A stretch of DNA of 64,000 nucleotides from Apoda limacodes (Eukaryota > Arthropoda > Insecta > Lepidoptera > Limacodidae): positions 7,862,373 through 7,926,372 of the forward strand of contig OX291548.1 in NCBI GenBank assembly GCA_946406115.1, written 5' to 3'. This document shows positions 1-12,379 of this stretch, piece by piece. Positions within the stretch are counted from its first letter, which is position 1, and each line of letters begins with the position of its first letter. The notes beneath the pieces are model-generated. The model made no database searches, was not told where the DNA came from, and saw nothing but the letters and a program-made list of their open reading frames with translations. The translations under genes and the position numbers were made by a program.

Positions 1-175
1 GTAACGAAGCTTTTCTTCATGTTTACCTGAAATAAAAAAAATTGGTTAGTAGTGCGCTTTTACAAACATAGTATATCCATAATATATTGTCCATAGCGTA
101 GAAGCAAAAAGACGTAAAAAGAAATTACTTATTATACCTAATATAAAATTTAGTCTATAACATATAATAATAGGA

Positions 176-432
176 TTAGCGGGTAATGACCTGCTGAGCC
201 AAGGGATCCAACCCATGGTTCGGTTTCATTACAGGTCAAACACTTATGTGATGAACATTTGTGTTTGCCTTAAGTCCGAATGTTTACTATGTATGTATAA
301 TATGTAACAAAAAAGTATTAAAGTATTTTTTTCCGTTGTCTGATGTCCAGTGTACAAGTTTTGCTTAGTTTTTGGTACCTGATGGCTGCGTGTAATGTTC
401 CAGAATTATAACTGTTATTATTATTATTTTAT
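176..432 (+). repeat. tRNA-derived SINE (family S1), full-length but decayed
   Basis: A degenerate tRNA-like head (the 'gggtaatgacctgctga' stretch and a mutated B box near 216) is followed by the S1 body 'gatgaacatttgtgtttg'. A 3' part follows that reads 'ccgttgtctgatgtcc' and 'gatggctgcgtgtaatg'. The copy ends in a (TTA)n tail at about 407-432. The same body and 3' part recur at 5267-5508, 13871-14325 and 33322-33527, which defines the family. The tRNA ancestry is inferred from the better preserved heads elsewhere. Confidence 0.6.
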
Positions 433-820
433 TAAAATTATAATTATTTACATAAAATAAGACTTGATTTTGGACAGTTTAAATATTTGAAGCATTGAAA
501 CACAAATTACACCTATATTATTAATTTTATCTAACATGCACTGATAGAGTACCTAATAATATTTACCTAAGTTTATGATAAATGAATTATTTAAAGGCTT
601 TGGATAACTTACAGAAAACAAACACAAATCGTCGCTCATATATCATGACGGGTAGTGCTTAAAGCGCTACGTTGATGGTTAACATTTAATGGGGTGTTAT
701 GGTTTATTTTCAATTTAACACCCTTAGGCGTCGATATAGAGATAAGACACGGGAAACGAAAAAGTTAAACGATTTTAATTATTTTTGGGATCGTGACTTT
801 AGAGGTTTTGTTATGCGTTT
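433..820. other. gene-free AT-rich DNA
   Basis: No coding frame and no repeat recognised. Confidence 0.5.
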
Positions 821-825
821 GGAGG

Positions 826-940
826 CTCTTCCAAGGCCTAGTTGGTAGTGTGGCCGGCTGCTGTGCAGAGGGTGTGGGTTCGATTCCCGCGCTGGACAAC
901 GTGTGATATGTCCAAAATTATTATTATTATTATATATTTT
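826..940 (+). repeat. SINE S1 head, 3'-truncated
   Basis: A clear tRNA-like RNA polymerase III promoter is present. The A-box-like 'tagttggtagtgtgg' lies near 840 and a perfect B box 'ggttcgattcc' near 887. The head 'gctgctgtgcagagggtgtg' matches the inverse copy at 5267-5508. After 'gctggacaac' the sequence passes quickly into a (TTA)n tail, so the SINE body is missing. Confidence 0.65.
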
Positions 941-944
941 TTTA

Positions 945-2533
945 TAAAAATAATAAATAATGATGTAACAAGGCTTTTTTTTGTGTTTTTAGCGTTTTAA
1001 CATGTTCCGCAATGAAAGCAAAAAGTTATAACTTGAGAAGAGTTCATGGCGGAAGATATAATAATATCCTAAAATTGTACGAAAAAAATATAGGCTCTGA
1101 AATACATTTTGCGTGAGTAAATCATTGACTTTACTACCACCGTATTTTAGCGCCAAATCTTGAACAAACGCCTTCAGCATTATGTTGGTAACTTCGCAAA
1201 ACACGTGTTGAGTTTATGACAGTTTTATTTCTCATAATTTTACATGTTACTTGTACAATGAGCATCGTTTTAAGAAGTTTGTGAGGTGAGTGCGGGATCA
1301 TTTTGAATTGTTCTTGAAATAAATAGTAAATTTATTCATCTTCTTATAAAGTTTTGTCGCAATCGGGGTCCAATTGTGAATCTAAACCATTCAGGGATCC
1401 ACTAAAACACACAACTTTTTTTTATTAAAATCGGTGCAACCGTTTAGGAGGAGATCAGCCACGTACATACATGTATTGTAGCGAGTGAAGTATTTTAATT
1501 TGTAGTATGTAATGTGTAAATAGCTTTAGACCAACCTTTTGCGTGTTTATGTCAAAATTATTGTAAAATTCTATATCCATACAAGCATGGAATGTCATAC
1601 TTATTTACGTCAACAGATTTTTAAATCTGATTTTTAAAAGAGTGACAGATGGAAAATATTCTAAGTCAGTTTTTTGGAGATTTGCTCTAAGTGAGATGTT
1701 CGGATAAAAATTTTGAAATTTTATATAACAAATATTAGAAACAATATTTTTAATGTGCAACAATTTCAGTGTGAGACAATTATTATGAAGATGCAATTTG
1801 AAGTAGATTTTACCACATGAGATGGAATAAAGATGGTTTGAACTTATTGAATAAACATCGCCGGTTTGTGGGTTCCACAAACCCACACAGAAGGTACCGA
1901 AGTGCAAAATATTTTGTTAGGGATCTTGATTTCTGTGGATTCGCCATTTTCGCCATATTGATTTTTTTGTTACTTTCTTAATCGGAAAATATATGGTGAT
2001 GGCATCGATTGCTGAAAACTATTGAATTTTTACATCATATAACGATTTACCGATATTTGCAATAATACAGTTCACCCGAAAGAAAAATTACGACACGGTC
2101 ATCTAAAAAAGAAAATACGGCAAAATGGATAATTTCCAAAACGAATAAAGTCCATTTGTGTATGGTAAAATAGAATTGCAGATTATTTAAATTGTGAATT
2201 GTGATGGTACAGAAAACTATAAATAAATTGTATTTACGGCCCTCAAATATTTTTTTCATTTATTTTCCCCTGAGGAATTAGTCTTGACAGTATTTATTTT
2301 TAGGTTTCCGTAACTTTAAAAGGAAAAGACAGAGGCCTTACATGCTCACTTTGTTATCCGTCTGCTTGTTTGACAATATCTTTTTATTTGGAAAAGGCAA
2401 AATTAAAAAACGTTCAGACACTTTAAAAAATATTGACACTATTAAGAATAAATTATCTTAGGCATTGGTTATAAATTTTTCCAAATATATTTTACAAAAC
2501 TACAAAAAATTATTGACTTAAGTTTTTTATTTG
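945..2533. other. gene-free AT-rich DNA
   Basis: Only short AT-rich frames occur (for example minus-strand 1605-1907), with no recognisable domain. I see no RNA gene or named repeat here. Confidence 0.5.
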
Positions 2534-3100
2534 TAACTAGCTGCTGCCCGCGACGTCGTGTGCGTGAACGCTATACTATAACATCACTTTTTGTGAACGA
2601 AACCATAGCGCGATCTAATTTGAAGCCAACGCTATCTAGTTAGCGAATAGGAAACATTTTTATATGGTGAAAAATTATAACACATCTAAGTTATGACTTT
2701 ACACAATTTTTTTACATAAAATAAATGGCTATGTGTGAGTAGAATTAAATAATTAATAATTAAGAAGCAAGTCAAATATGCGTCGTTAGATTACACGTTG
2801 TTACAGAATGCATCGAAGAAATAAAGGTTCACTGCTCATTCCCCGCAGATGATAGCGTGATAATATGTAACCTATATGTTGACCCGACTTCTTAATAATA
2901 TTCGTGCCAAATTTGAAGTCAATCCATGCAGTACTTTTTGAGTTTATCCCGAACAAACATACAGACAAACAGACAAAAATTCTAAAAACTATATTTTTGG
3001 CTTCGGTATCGATTGTAGATCACACCCCAAGTATTATTTAAAAAAAATATTCAATGTACAGTTTTGACTTTCCTACCATTTTATTATATGTATAGATTGT
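2534..3100 (+). repeat. old interspersed repeat of the 'tagctgctgcccgcg' type
   Basis: The copy begins 'taactagctgctgcccgcga'. It contains the phrase 'gccaaatttgaagtcaatcc' followed by 'acatacagacaaacagac' and ends 'ttattatatgtatagatt'. This layout (degenerate start, 'caaatt...' phrase, ACAGACA run, ATAGATT end) is typical of a very common lepidopteran repeat. It has no coding capacity. The class (RTE-like LINE tail or Helitron-like) is left open. Confidence 0.5.
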
Positions 3101-3751
3101 TAAAAACTGAAATCATAACTTATTACGACTTAAATTAAATATCGAATACAGCTAGACACTTGTTGAATCGTAAAAAGAGCAAACAACTGTACAAAAATTA
3201 ATTTTAAAACAAAGTTTTAAATATTTAACCAAAACTAACCCAAACAAGTAATTTTCACGTCAAACACATGCGGTCCTAAAAATTAATCAAAAGACGAAGG
3301 ATTGTTGGCGTATGAAATTAAAGCCGTGACCAATCTGGAAGTTAACTCAGCAAATTAATTGAGATTTAATTAAATGTTTATCTTCATTTAACACTGACCC
3401 TTTAGTTTAACTTTAACCATCTGTTGCGTGAACGAGGTCAGAACATTTCTTTGGCAAGCGGTTACTGAAACAACAATTTGGCGGAGTTAACATAGACTAA
3501 GTATTTACATGGTACGATTCCTCCTTTAGAAGTTAAAACAAACTTGTGGGATAATAAAGTAAAGTTAGTTGGCACTTGAGCCATATAAAGATGTGTGCAA
3601 GGTTAATAATGTTAAAAAATATCATACAAGACAGTACAGTTTCCAACAGATAATTATATTACTTATTGCCATAGAATTTCTTCTGCATCCTGTTTTATAA
3701 AGATTTTTGTGTTAATTAATCATGTGACTTCATATCTTCTTAAGTGGTCTA
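3101..3751. other. gene-free AT-rich DNA
   Basis: No gene, RNA or repeat recognised. Confidence 0.5.
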
Positions 3752-3941
3752 ATGACTGTGGGAGACAGGATACAGCAGGTAAGGTGTCCAATGTCCATGG
3801 CTGTAGGAGACAGAAACAGTTGTTAAAGTGTCCATGTCCACGACTGTGGGAGACAGATACAGCAATTAAGGTGTGCATGACGGTGGGAGACAGATACAGC
3901 AGTTAAAGAGTACATGACTGCGGGAGACAGATATAGCAACC
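3752..3941. repeat. minisatellite, about 4.7 units of 37-45 bp
   Basis: Units start at 3752, 3797, 3840, 3877 and 3914. Each carries 'ctgtgggagacagatacagc' or a close variant, followed by 'agttaaggtgtcc'. The first two units are longer (45 and 43 bp) because 'aatgtcc' is added; the next two are 37 bp each. A plus-strand frame at 3709-3906 only reads through this repeat and is not a gene. Confidence 0.85.
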
Positions 3942-4014
3942 ACGTTAGTGAAAGAACCTAGATATATAAATTCATTAGAAGGCAACTAGGAACCTACTAT
4001 TAAAAATTTTTTTG

Positions 4015-4400
4015 TTATCCTAATAATTATTTTAACCACCTTCAAAAGAGGAGGAGGTTTACAATTCGTCAGACTCTTTTTTTTTATGTATGTTTCCCGA
4101 TTACTTGAAGACGCCTTCACCGATTTGAGAAATTCTTTTTTATTTAAAAGGGTATACTTCCCAGGTGGTCCCATATAGTGTAGTGAATTTAAAATTTAAA
4201 CTTTTCGAGAAAAAAATAATTGATGTTAATTTGGAACTGGTGAAACGCCTTTTATGTTGATGATTGTATAAAAATTTGTTACGAGTAATGGATGTTTTTA
4301 GTGTACAAGAAAAAATTGCAATTCGTCACTCAAAAGTAAAAAATAAGCGTTTTAACAAAAAAACAACCGGCTTCAAAAAGATGCACTAAAAAGTAAAAAT
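4015..4400. repeat. interspersed repeat with 'cttcaaaa(a)gaggagg' end
   Basis: One end reads 'ttttaaccaccttcaaaaga' plus 'ggaggagg' and the other reads 'aaaacaaccggcttcaaaaag'. The first end recurs at 18244. The DNA between is AT-rich and non-coding. I know the phrase as a common lepidopteran repeat but do not assign a class. Confidence 0.5.
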
Positions 4401-5266
4401 AATGCCTTTTCCAAAAATCTGATCTTAATTACAGTTTGAAGTTAGTGTCTATGTACCTTACAGTTTATAACACACTTCACCTACATGACACCAATTTCAA
4501 ACTGTCAGATTATTATAGATTATATATTATAGATTCAGATTGTTAGAAACCAAAATTTAATTATGAAATGCCAGTTAATTATTTAATAAGTAAGTTTTCA
4601 TTGACTTCATAAATTCAATTAATTTGATAAAAACTTAACTTATCAATAATAATTCACGGGCATTTTATAAATAAATATGCGTTTCGCGACCATCGTAAAT
4701 AACGCTTTATGTCAATAATAAGTTTTTAGTAGCAGAAGGACTCAGAGGTAAAGTGTGACACAGTGTGCATGACATAATGATGTTTGGATACGCCTTAACC
4801 AAAATAGTGGTTTCAAAATAATAAATTGATAGATCCCCAATAAAAGATCTGTTGGAAAATAATAAGTATTATATGTCACAACAAACAGATCTGTATCAAT
4901 AGTAGAGGATGTAGGCATAAACAAATCGTATATTAGTAGAATTAGAAGACATCGCCATATTTATCCAAACTTACTTGTATTTACTGACAAATTAACTTTA
5001 TGCTGATATATCTTTCGGTTATATTAATATGTCAATAAAATATAAGTTGAAGTAGAATAGTCAACTAATGTCTCTGATAACTGAACTATTCTTAACTTAG
5101 ATACACGAATAATATATGTAACGAATAGCTCATTCCTGTGACTGCACTTGCTTCTTCTTCGAAATGATATAAGAGAATTCTATATTGCCCTTAAATTTTT
5201 GACAAAGGCCAATTTATTGCCTTTTAACATTTCCTACCAGTTTACTTTAAGTATCGAAGATTTTTT
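4401..5266. other. gene-free AT-rich DNA
   Basis: No gene, RNA or repeat recognised. Confidence 0.5.
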
Positions 5267-5508
5267 GACATTACACTTAGTGCCGTCTGGCCCCAAAGTA
5301 AGCAAAGCTTGTGTTATGGATACCAGACACGGATACAGATACATATATATTACTTTTTTTTTGTAAATACATACATTTTATACATAAATACACCCAGACT
5401 CAAGACAAACATAAATGTTTTTTATCACATAAATATTTGTCCAATGCGGGAATCGAACCCACACCCTCTGCGCAGCAGTCGGCCTCTCTACCAAATAGGC
5501 TGCGAGAA
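5267..5508 (-). repeat. SINE S1, near full length
   Basis: Read on the minus strand from 5508, the head has an A-box-like 'ctatttggtagagagg' and a perfect B box 'ggttcgattcc'. The family body follows ('acatttatgtttgtcttgag', 'tctgggtg'). The 3' part has 'gtctggtatccat' and 'gccagacggcactaagtg'. This is the best preserved full-length copy in the window. Small frames at 5148-5601 fall within it and are not genes. Confidence 0.75.
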
Positions 5509-5509
5509 C

Positions 5510-7084
5510 ACATATCCTTTGCTGCATGTTACATTCCACATTGTGTGAGATATACTTACATGTCTCATGGCTTCTGTGGGACTAAAAAAATGCTCATATA
5601 GCGGTTACCCATGTAATGACTGACTACACCCAATGTTGCTTAACTTAGTAGATAGAATAGATAAAACTAAGTAGAACCAATTAGCCTAGGCCCTAGGCCA
5701 CGAGTTCATAAGATATGATTGTTGAACTATGTAGCCCGATTATAATTGTCTTAGTATATTCCCAGTGGACAGACTCAACGATAGGTCAATATTGGTATGC
5801 GCTACAGAAATCTGAGCCTATCAAAATTATTAGTATCTTTACTTTGGGTTCAAATGTTATCATTGAGTTTTCGTATGTTGCATTGTAAGTATTGTAACAG
5901 ATATTTTAAGTATTGAATCTCGACATCAGAACAATGGTACGTTTCCTACACGCTTACTATTGTTTCTCGATAATAATGTTTAGCGATATTATCTCTTTAG
6001 AAGAAGGTAAGAGTAATGACCTCTTAGTGTTGCACATTTCCATTTTGTATTATTACAAGTGTTTGCTAAATAAACACCTTTGTATTGAAGTTTGACGAAG
6101 AAATAATTGGTTATTGTAAAATTAAGCCTGTTAGCCACTTAAGATAGCGAGTTAAGTGGTTGTTGTTTTGTTGATGGCAATATCGCCATATGCCTTTGAA
6201 GTATTTACAGTTATTTTTTAAAAACCATTTAGTTTTTGTTTTAATGCAACCATTACTCTATAGTAAAAAGAAATGCGCCTTATTCAAGGAAAAATAATTA
6301 CAAGTAGATACTTTTTTTTTATTTTTTCATTTATTATAATAATAAAAGAAATTTGGTAAATCTTTCGATAATGACAGGTCTTGTTTCTTTTCTAAGGTTC
6401 AAGATAAGCATGCGACTAGAAATATGTACAGGTTGTTTTATTTTTCAATATTTATTGCCACATTTTAGATAAATAGTTTTCGTTAAGCTTTTAGCTATTT
6501 CAATAAACTATATATAGTTGAATACGAGAAATTGAATGATTTATTGAATATACTAGAAGTCTTTGAATTCCTTGAATACTTTACATATTAATCATAGCCT
6601 CTTTTATTCATTATATTCCTCCTAAATTCATATATTCCAATTTGTTCTAAAAACGACACACTAAGCATATTAATGGCAAATGACTTTCAAATATGAGACC
6701 CAAGTTCATTAAGCATCAGCACAATGGATCGGAAGTTGGGAGCTATAATTTTAATACGATTCAGAGGCACATTAACAACATTCCATCCTGGATGAGACAC
6801 ACGGAAGTCAGGGACGACAAGCAAATTATTGGAATAATTTGAATCTGAATAGTGTGCCTTCAGTATTTCAACATTTATTTTAATTTTTAAGTTGGAAATG
6901 AGTTTTTCCAACCGTCAATTTTTAATATGACGTAAATTATTTTCTTTTGGAATTCCCTGATCCAGTTTATGTTTATAGTTTAAATTCCGAAGTGGTTAGA
7001 AAATCTGGTGAGGATCATGGAATCTTAACTTAGATTAGAAGATGTTGTTTTCTTGTGTTGTTCAGATATTTTGTAAAATATGTC
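5510..7084. other. gene-free DNA with one unassigned open frame
   Basis: Mostly AT-rich with nothing recognised. An 8 bp stem (CCACTTAA/TTAAGTGG) lies near 6135-6160. A minus-strand open frame at 6687-6911 is treated separately. Confidence 0.45.
6687..6911 (-). other. open frame of 74 codons, unrecognised
   Basis: The translation is less biased than most AT-rich shadows, with a stretch LLVVPDFRVSHPGWNVVNVP followed by LNRIKIIAPNFRSIVLMLNE. I recognise no family, splice sites are not clear, and no repeat around it explains it. It could be a decayed transposon fragment, an exon or chance. Confidence 0.12.
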
Positions 7085-7090
7085 TAGGAT

Positions 7091-7337
7091 CTAGTGGCGC
7101 AGTAATATAGCGTAGGGCTGCCATGTAAAAGGTCCTGGGTTCGATTCCTGGTAAGGGCTAACAAATATTGTTCCATTTTGATGATTGTAAAGTTGTCTAG
7201 GCTTGGGTTTGTATCCGGCACGGCGATAGGCCCACTTCCTATCACGTATGTGAGACGGAATACCATCGGTAAAACGTGGATATTGCAGGCATACTTAATA
7301 TGACCACGCCTTCGGGGAGAAGGGTAGTAATGGTATC
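7091..7337 (+). repeat. tRNA-derived SINE (family S2)
   Basis: The head 'agtggcgcagtaatatagcg' supplies an A box and 'gggttcgattcctgg' a perfect B box. The body carries 'cctatcacgtatgtgagacg' and 'gaataccatcggtaaa', and the end carries 'gccttcggggagaagggtag'. It is unrelated to S1 beyond the promoter. Overlapping frames at 7084-7266 and 7276-7491 belong to this element or are chance. Confidence 0.7.
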
Positions 7338-7754
7338 TATCTATGATAATTTTATCAAGCAGAATAATCTAAGGATTCTTAAAGCTAAGTATATTAAAAA
7401 AGTAAGTAAAAAAAACTATATTAAAAACTACACTTATAAGTTAAGTTATTTTATACTCAAAGACATTTTAAGTTGGTTATTTTTTTGTTAGAGGATGGTA
7501 ACCTTAAATTCTGCTATACTGATGTGATATAATATAAACCTAAAATTTTGTTGGAAGTTAGTACAACTATAAAGTAGGTTCCGGAATAAACTGATACATA
7601 AGACCCAGAAGTGCATTTGTCAATATTAAGTTCTATATTCAAAATGACAAGGATACCTGCCTACTTTTTCTTATAGACAAACCAAAACTTATACTAATTA
7701 ATATTTTGACAGCAAAATCACATGAGGTAAATAATTATTGCATTATTTATTTAC

Positions 7755-8040
7755 TAGATTTTGCCAGCGGCTCCACCCGCCCTAAACTCGGTTATCGGCG
7801 TGGAACTTCCTAATTATGCTAATGAAGTTTGGTAAAGCAAGCTGTAGCTATAGCTATAGTTCGTTCAAGCTCGGTTATAGTTATTCCCATAAGAACTTTT
7901 AAATTTTTCGGGATAAATAGTAGCCTATGTGCTATTCCAGCACCTAATCTATAGGCGTGCCAAGTTTCATTCCGATCCGTCCAGTGGCTGAAGCGTTATT
8001 GAGTAACTAACATCCATCCAAATCCAATCCATCCAATGTT
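7755..8040 (+). repeat. 'gcggctccacccgc' interspersed repeat (family R1)
   Basis: The order of phrases is 'ttgccagcggctccacccgc', 'cggttatcggcgtgga', 'gctgtagctatagctatag', 'ttcgttcaagctcggttata', 'gtgccaagtttcattccgat', 'ggctgaagcgttattgagta'. The same order recurs at 15235, 19175, 19466, 32448, 39025, 39490 and 51292. It is non-coding and occurs at high copy number. Confidence 0.65.
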
Positions 8041-8861
8041 TAATATTACATAGAATGTGTTACCAATTATTCATTTTTATCCCTTATATGGTAGGCAGGG
8101 TATTTATCCCTGAAGGTGTGATATTTTGAATGTCAACTTCAACTATCAACAGGCTTTATTCTAAATATGAATTGAACAATGAATTCATGCAAGATATTTT
8201 TTCCACATACGTCCCACTCCCAACCTTCGTTGTGTCTACCCTCTTTATTGGAACAACTAGATTGTAAACATTTTTTAACAACTCCATCGACCTTGCTATA
8301 GATAAACATATTAAACAGATAAACAAATAATTATTAAGTTTTCTTATTTTGTTTTGATATTATTTGCATTTGTATTTTGAAAAAATAAATAATGAATGTA
8401 GTTTGCTCATTCGGCGTAGTAGCTGTAACCTTAAACAGTTACTTATGACGTTGAGTCAGCAGTTCCACACAATCTATCCCGAATCCCGAACATTTAGAGG
8501 GCGCTATGCAAAATTTTACATCCGCCGAGTGCGGGCCACGGCTTGCTCTAAATGTATCGATTATTCATTAGGTTTGTTCAACATAGTTCTGCTGTCGGTT
8601 TAGTGGTGAGCCGCGATCTGCTCGTGTGTATTTAGTGTTACTGTATATGGTTAAGTTTATGTTACACGCCTGATATCGTTTATTACCTATGTAATTGTGT
8701 TTGTTATAGTCAGGTCTTTTTAAGGTGGTCACAGATGTAACTACTGTAAAAGTAAAATAAAACGTCGAAGTTATCAATTATACTACCTCCTATAGTGGCA
8801 AGTGAAGCTTTTTGAATACAAACAAGGCAAATAAAATATTTGGCAATGAACATATTGGCTA
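8041..8861. other. gene-free DNA with an AT-poor island
   Basis: About 8440-8640 is noticeably less AT-rich than its surroundings and has no sign of a repeat ('gtgcgggccacggcttgctc'). No domain is seen in its frames. It could be a regulatory element or an untranslated exon. Confidence 0.3.
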
Positions 8862-8968
8862 TTTTTTGTAACTAGGAAAATCTAATTTCTACTACAGTCA
8901 TACGCGCAGTTGTCTTTTTTTGTAACCAGGAAAATCTAATTTCTACTACAGTCATACGCAGTTGTCTT
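8862..8968. repeat. 54 bp tandem duplication
   Basis: Two copies of a unit containing 'aggaaaatctaatttctact' and 'acagtcatacgc' lie head to tail with a 54 bp offset (8869 and 8923). They are nearly identical, differing by 'actagg' versus 'accagg' and a two-base 'gc' indel, so the event appears recent. Confidence 0.85.
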
Positions 8969-11759
8969 TTGTAAAATTTGATTTTTTTTTTTTATATAAT
9001 ATATTCAATTATTAGAATTTCTAACCTCATTTCTATTTAGTCTATTTGTTTGCTTGCCTTAAATCGAGAGCTATATGACGTATTTTGGAGAGATTTTTAC
9101 CATTCTGGGTATCGCATTATTACAAATACGTTTTAGAATATAAAATGTGAAATATTATCTTTTTGTTCATGTATTGGCCATAATCATTGACGTATGAAAA
9201 ATTTAATAAGTATTAGAGTTTATCTAATTATTATTAGGTAAGATATTATTTAAAGTAGATTCGAAAGTGTAACAATAATTGGAATAACGTCCCATCTCTA
9301 CTGCTTGTCTAGAAATAGCATCGGAAGCGTATTGTTTCTGTTTTAAAACTGTCTGTTATTAATTTTGAGAGAACTGCAACAGCCCTCGAGATTAAAGGGG
9401 AAAGGTTTTATTAGGGCCGACTAACGAGTGCTGATAAGGAGGCGTAATGCCCCTCCAAATAACGTTTGATACAAGGGTATGGCGGAGAGCGGATTTTGCG
9501 TTGGTTTACTAACACTACCATTATCTTAAAAATGTACACGCTGGGCTTTCATAACAGTTTAATATTTATAACGAGCAGTGGCCAATGCTTTATGTAGTAG
9601 CCCGAAATGAAGATTTTAAAGCTTGTTCAGTTATCTTCAATATGGTAATTTAATCTTAAATTAGATAATATGTGATGGTTCCAATTACAAATGCCTGGGC
9701 ATGGTTGTTTTCCTATTTGTTGTTTAATTTAGGATCAGAAAAAATACATATGAATATGTATGTTTATTCGATATCAATTGTCTTTATTTTTGGACCTGTA
9801 TCACAGACTAAGGCCATTGAATGTCAAGTACTTCTACAAAATCTAACCTTTCGACTAACGATTGTAATATTTAGACATTTTATTTTCTTATGAATTAGAC
9901 CAAAGCCTAGCGAGGGGTCATGCTATCCACTGTTTAATCTCCAGTTCAATCTTGACATAAATGAACACCTAGAACCATATATCGATTATAGCTAGATGGT
10001 GCTAATCTGTGGTGATTTTTCACAAGAATAAATTAATATTAAAGTATGAACGCATTTTATTTTTTTCAAGTGGTATCGTATAGAATTAAATAATTTCGTA
10101 GCTAAGCTATGATCGTTATTTTAGTTGTTTCATATATTTACATTTGCTGAAGTTCTTTTCAATAAACATGAAAACCAGAGTTAAGTGAAACTACTGGGTA
10201 TATATATAACTCGTAATAGGTATACTTATATACCTACTTAATTTTAAGTCTGTTTTTTATTTGTATATCCTTTACGTTCCAATTCCGAAGAGGATCAGGG
10301 TAACAGGGTTTAAGCGGCCTTAAGGACTGAGAACGACAAAGAATACTTTTTGTACCGATCAAGAGTAGCCACGGGAACAGATTTTCTGCATGTTATAGCG
10401 ATAGGAACAATTCATGTCACAACGTGACTACGGTAGTAACAAACATCGAAATATTAAAAAGTCCAAATTGTTACATTTGGTATTAGTGAGAAGAATTGAA
10501 GTTATATGGTCCAGATTTCTATTGTATTTGACCCTATTTATCTATTTACTATACTTTCATATTTAAATTATTAACTTAATACATGGTAGCTTAATGAAAA
10601 TTTAGTAACAATATTAAATTCACACAAAAAGATTGCCTGAAATTTGAAATTGGATAAAATGTTTTTTATTACAATTAGAATAATAAAGTTTAATCTATAC
10701 GTAGGCGCATCTAACCTCAACTTAAATAAATATATAAAAATTATGTATAATATAACAAGTTTATTTAACCAAATATACAAAGACTTTACGATAAAGTCGT
10801 TATCACAGAGGTGAGGGCTGGAAAGATTTATTTTTCAGTCGAGGGAAGGACAATGCATTTGTCGTGTTTTTGCCCTAAAAGACCGGGTTAAAGAATATAA
10901 AGATGATAAGATGCTATTAGAGATATAAAAGGGGACACGATTTGTTACAGGATTTTAGGTTGGTTCAGGAAAAACAATCTTTATACATTTTACGGCTTTT
11001 CAAATGTGAGCAGAGCATGCAATAGGGAAGAGCATCGAATTTGTTCGATAAGTGATTAATATAGAGAATTGATTGTTATATCTATGTATATGTTACCTGT
11101 ATGAGCTTCTACTCTTCCATTGTGGCTTTAATAGGCTTAAAGATTGGTAAGCAAAAGATTTTCATTAATATTTCGGACCAGGTTCAGATATGTTTTAAAC
11201 ATATTTCCATTCAGAGGAGGTATAAAGCAAAATAGTTCTTAGTTAATTTGAATTTTTATTTAGTAATTTCAGTCCAAATAAATAATAAAAAAATATTTAG
11301 ATATCGCATTTTAATTCTAAGGTTTGATATTAGCTATTACCTAAATCAAAGCAACAAAATTTTCTCGATAGAATAAAATCACAAACTCACCTCTAGTTTT
11401 TGCCAATTTTCTATTATTATTGTAACGGTACATATAATTACGATGAAATTTCATAATAATATTGGTTTCTGCAAAACCGTAGGCTGTTATTAGTAAATTT
11501 TCAATATCTCTATTGTTATTTATATATAGGTACATATAAAAAGCTTTGTGCTGTATGACTGACTGACGGATCAACGCACATCCTAAACCGCTGATCGTAG
11601 AGACCTGAAACTTGGAAGTTGTGTTCTTTGTATGACGTATTTTTTATTATTAGCCATGGTTTTTCCTTCACTTTGGTAAATCACATAACTTTTAATGTGC
11701 TTTTTTATTCAAAAACCTCGACATTGGTATTGTGCTGGTAAATCAGGATACCGATCGGT
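8969..11759. other. gene-free DNA
   Basis: AT-rich, with no gene or repeat recognised. The exception is an AT-poor island at about 9360-9500 ('aaaggggaaaggttttatta', 'ggaggcgtaatgcccctcc'). Confidence 0.4.
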
Positions 11760-11801
11760 GCAACCACAGACTAAATATAAATATATATTGTCTGTGGTTG
11801 C
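11760..11801. other. 12 bp perfect-stem hairpin
   Basis: GCAACCACAGAC (11760-11771) pairs perfectly with GTCTGTGGTTGC (11790-11801) around an 18-nt AT-only loop. It may be a remnant of inverted ends of a mobile element. Confidence 0.8.
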
Positions 11802-12379
11802 AAACCTATGTTAAACATCAAAGAAAGTTTGATATCAATACACCTGACACACACTCTAAATAATAAACTAAATTGAAACTATAAAAACAATTGAAAGCAA
11901 CCATAACGTAGTAAATGCAACGGTATTAGCTTTGAAACAGTAGTCTAATATATGACAACGAGCTTCGACTGAGCAATAAAACTGCGGGTGGTCATAAAAT
12001 AAAAAGTGTTTACTTGCCCTGAAGATAGCCGGGAACAAACTTCGTTGATAAGTTTTTATATCCTTAGGGGAGGCAAAGATCAGGTAAAGGAACTGTAGCG
12101 ATATTCATACTAGGAAGTCCAAAAGTAACTACGGAAGCGCAGCAAAATAAAATACATTATTATTACTGAAGTTACTCAATGTTTGTTTGCCACCTTGGTG
12201 GTATAACAAAATCCTTATCTAACTTGTTTAGCTTCAAGCTATGTTGTTGATTATAAGATTTCTTGCACTGTTGCAATCGGGATCGAAAAGTATACCATCA
12301 ATATTTTTATATGTTACGTTAGGAATTAACGTAAGAACTTCGTAGCAGTACGTGTGTCATGTGAAAACTCGGTAGGACC
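11802..12379. other. gene-free DNA
   Basis: No gene, RNA gene or repeat recognised. Confidence 0.4.

Noticed and set aside
826..910. Possible tRNA gene (A and B boxes present)
   Set aside because: No cloverleaf can be completed and the same head is joined to a SINE body in other copies, so it is a tRNA-derived SINE head.
7084..7170. Possible tRNA gene with B box 'ggttcgattcc'
   Set aside because: Acceptor and anticodon stems do not pair, and a SINE body follows.
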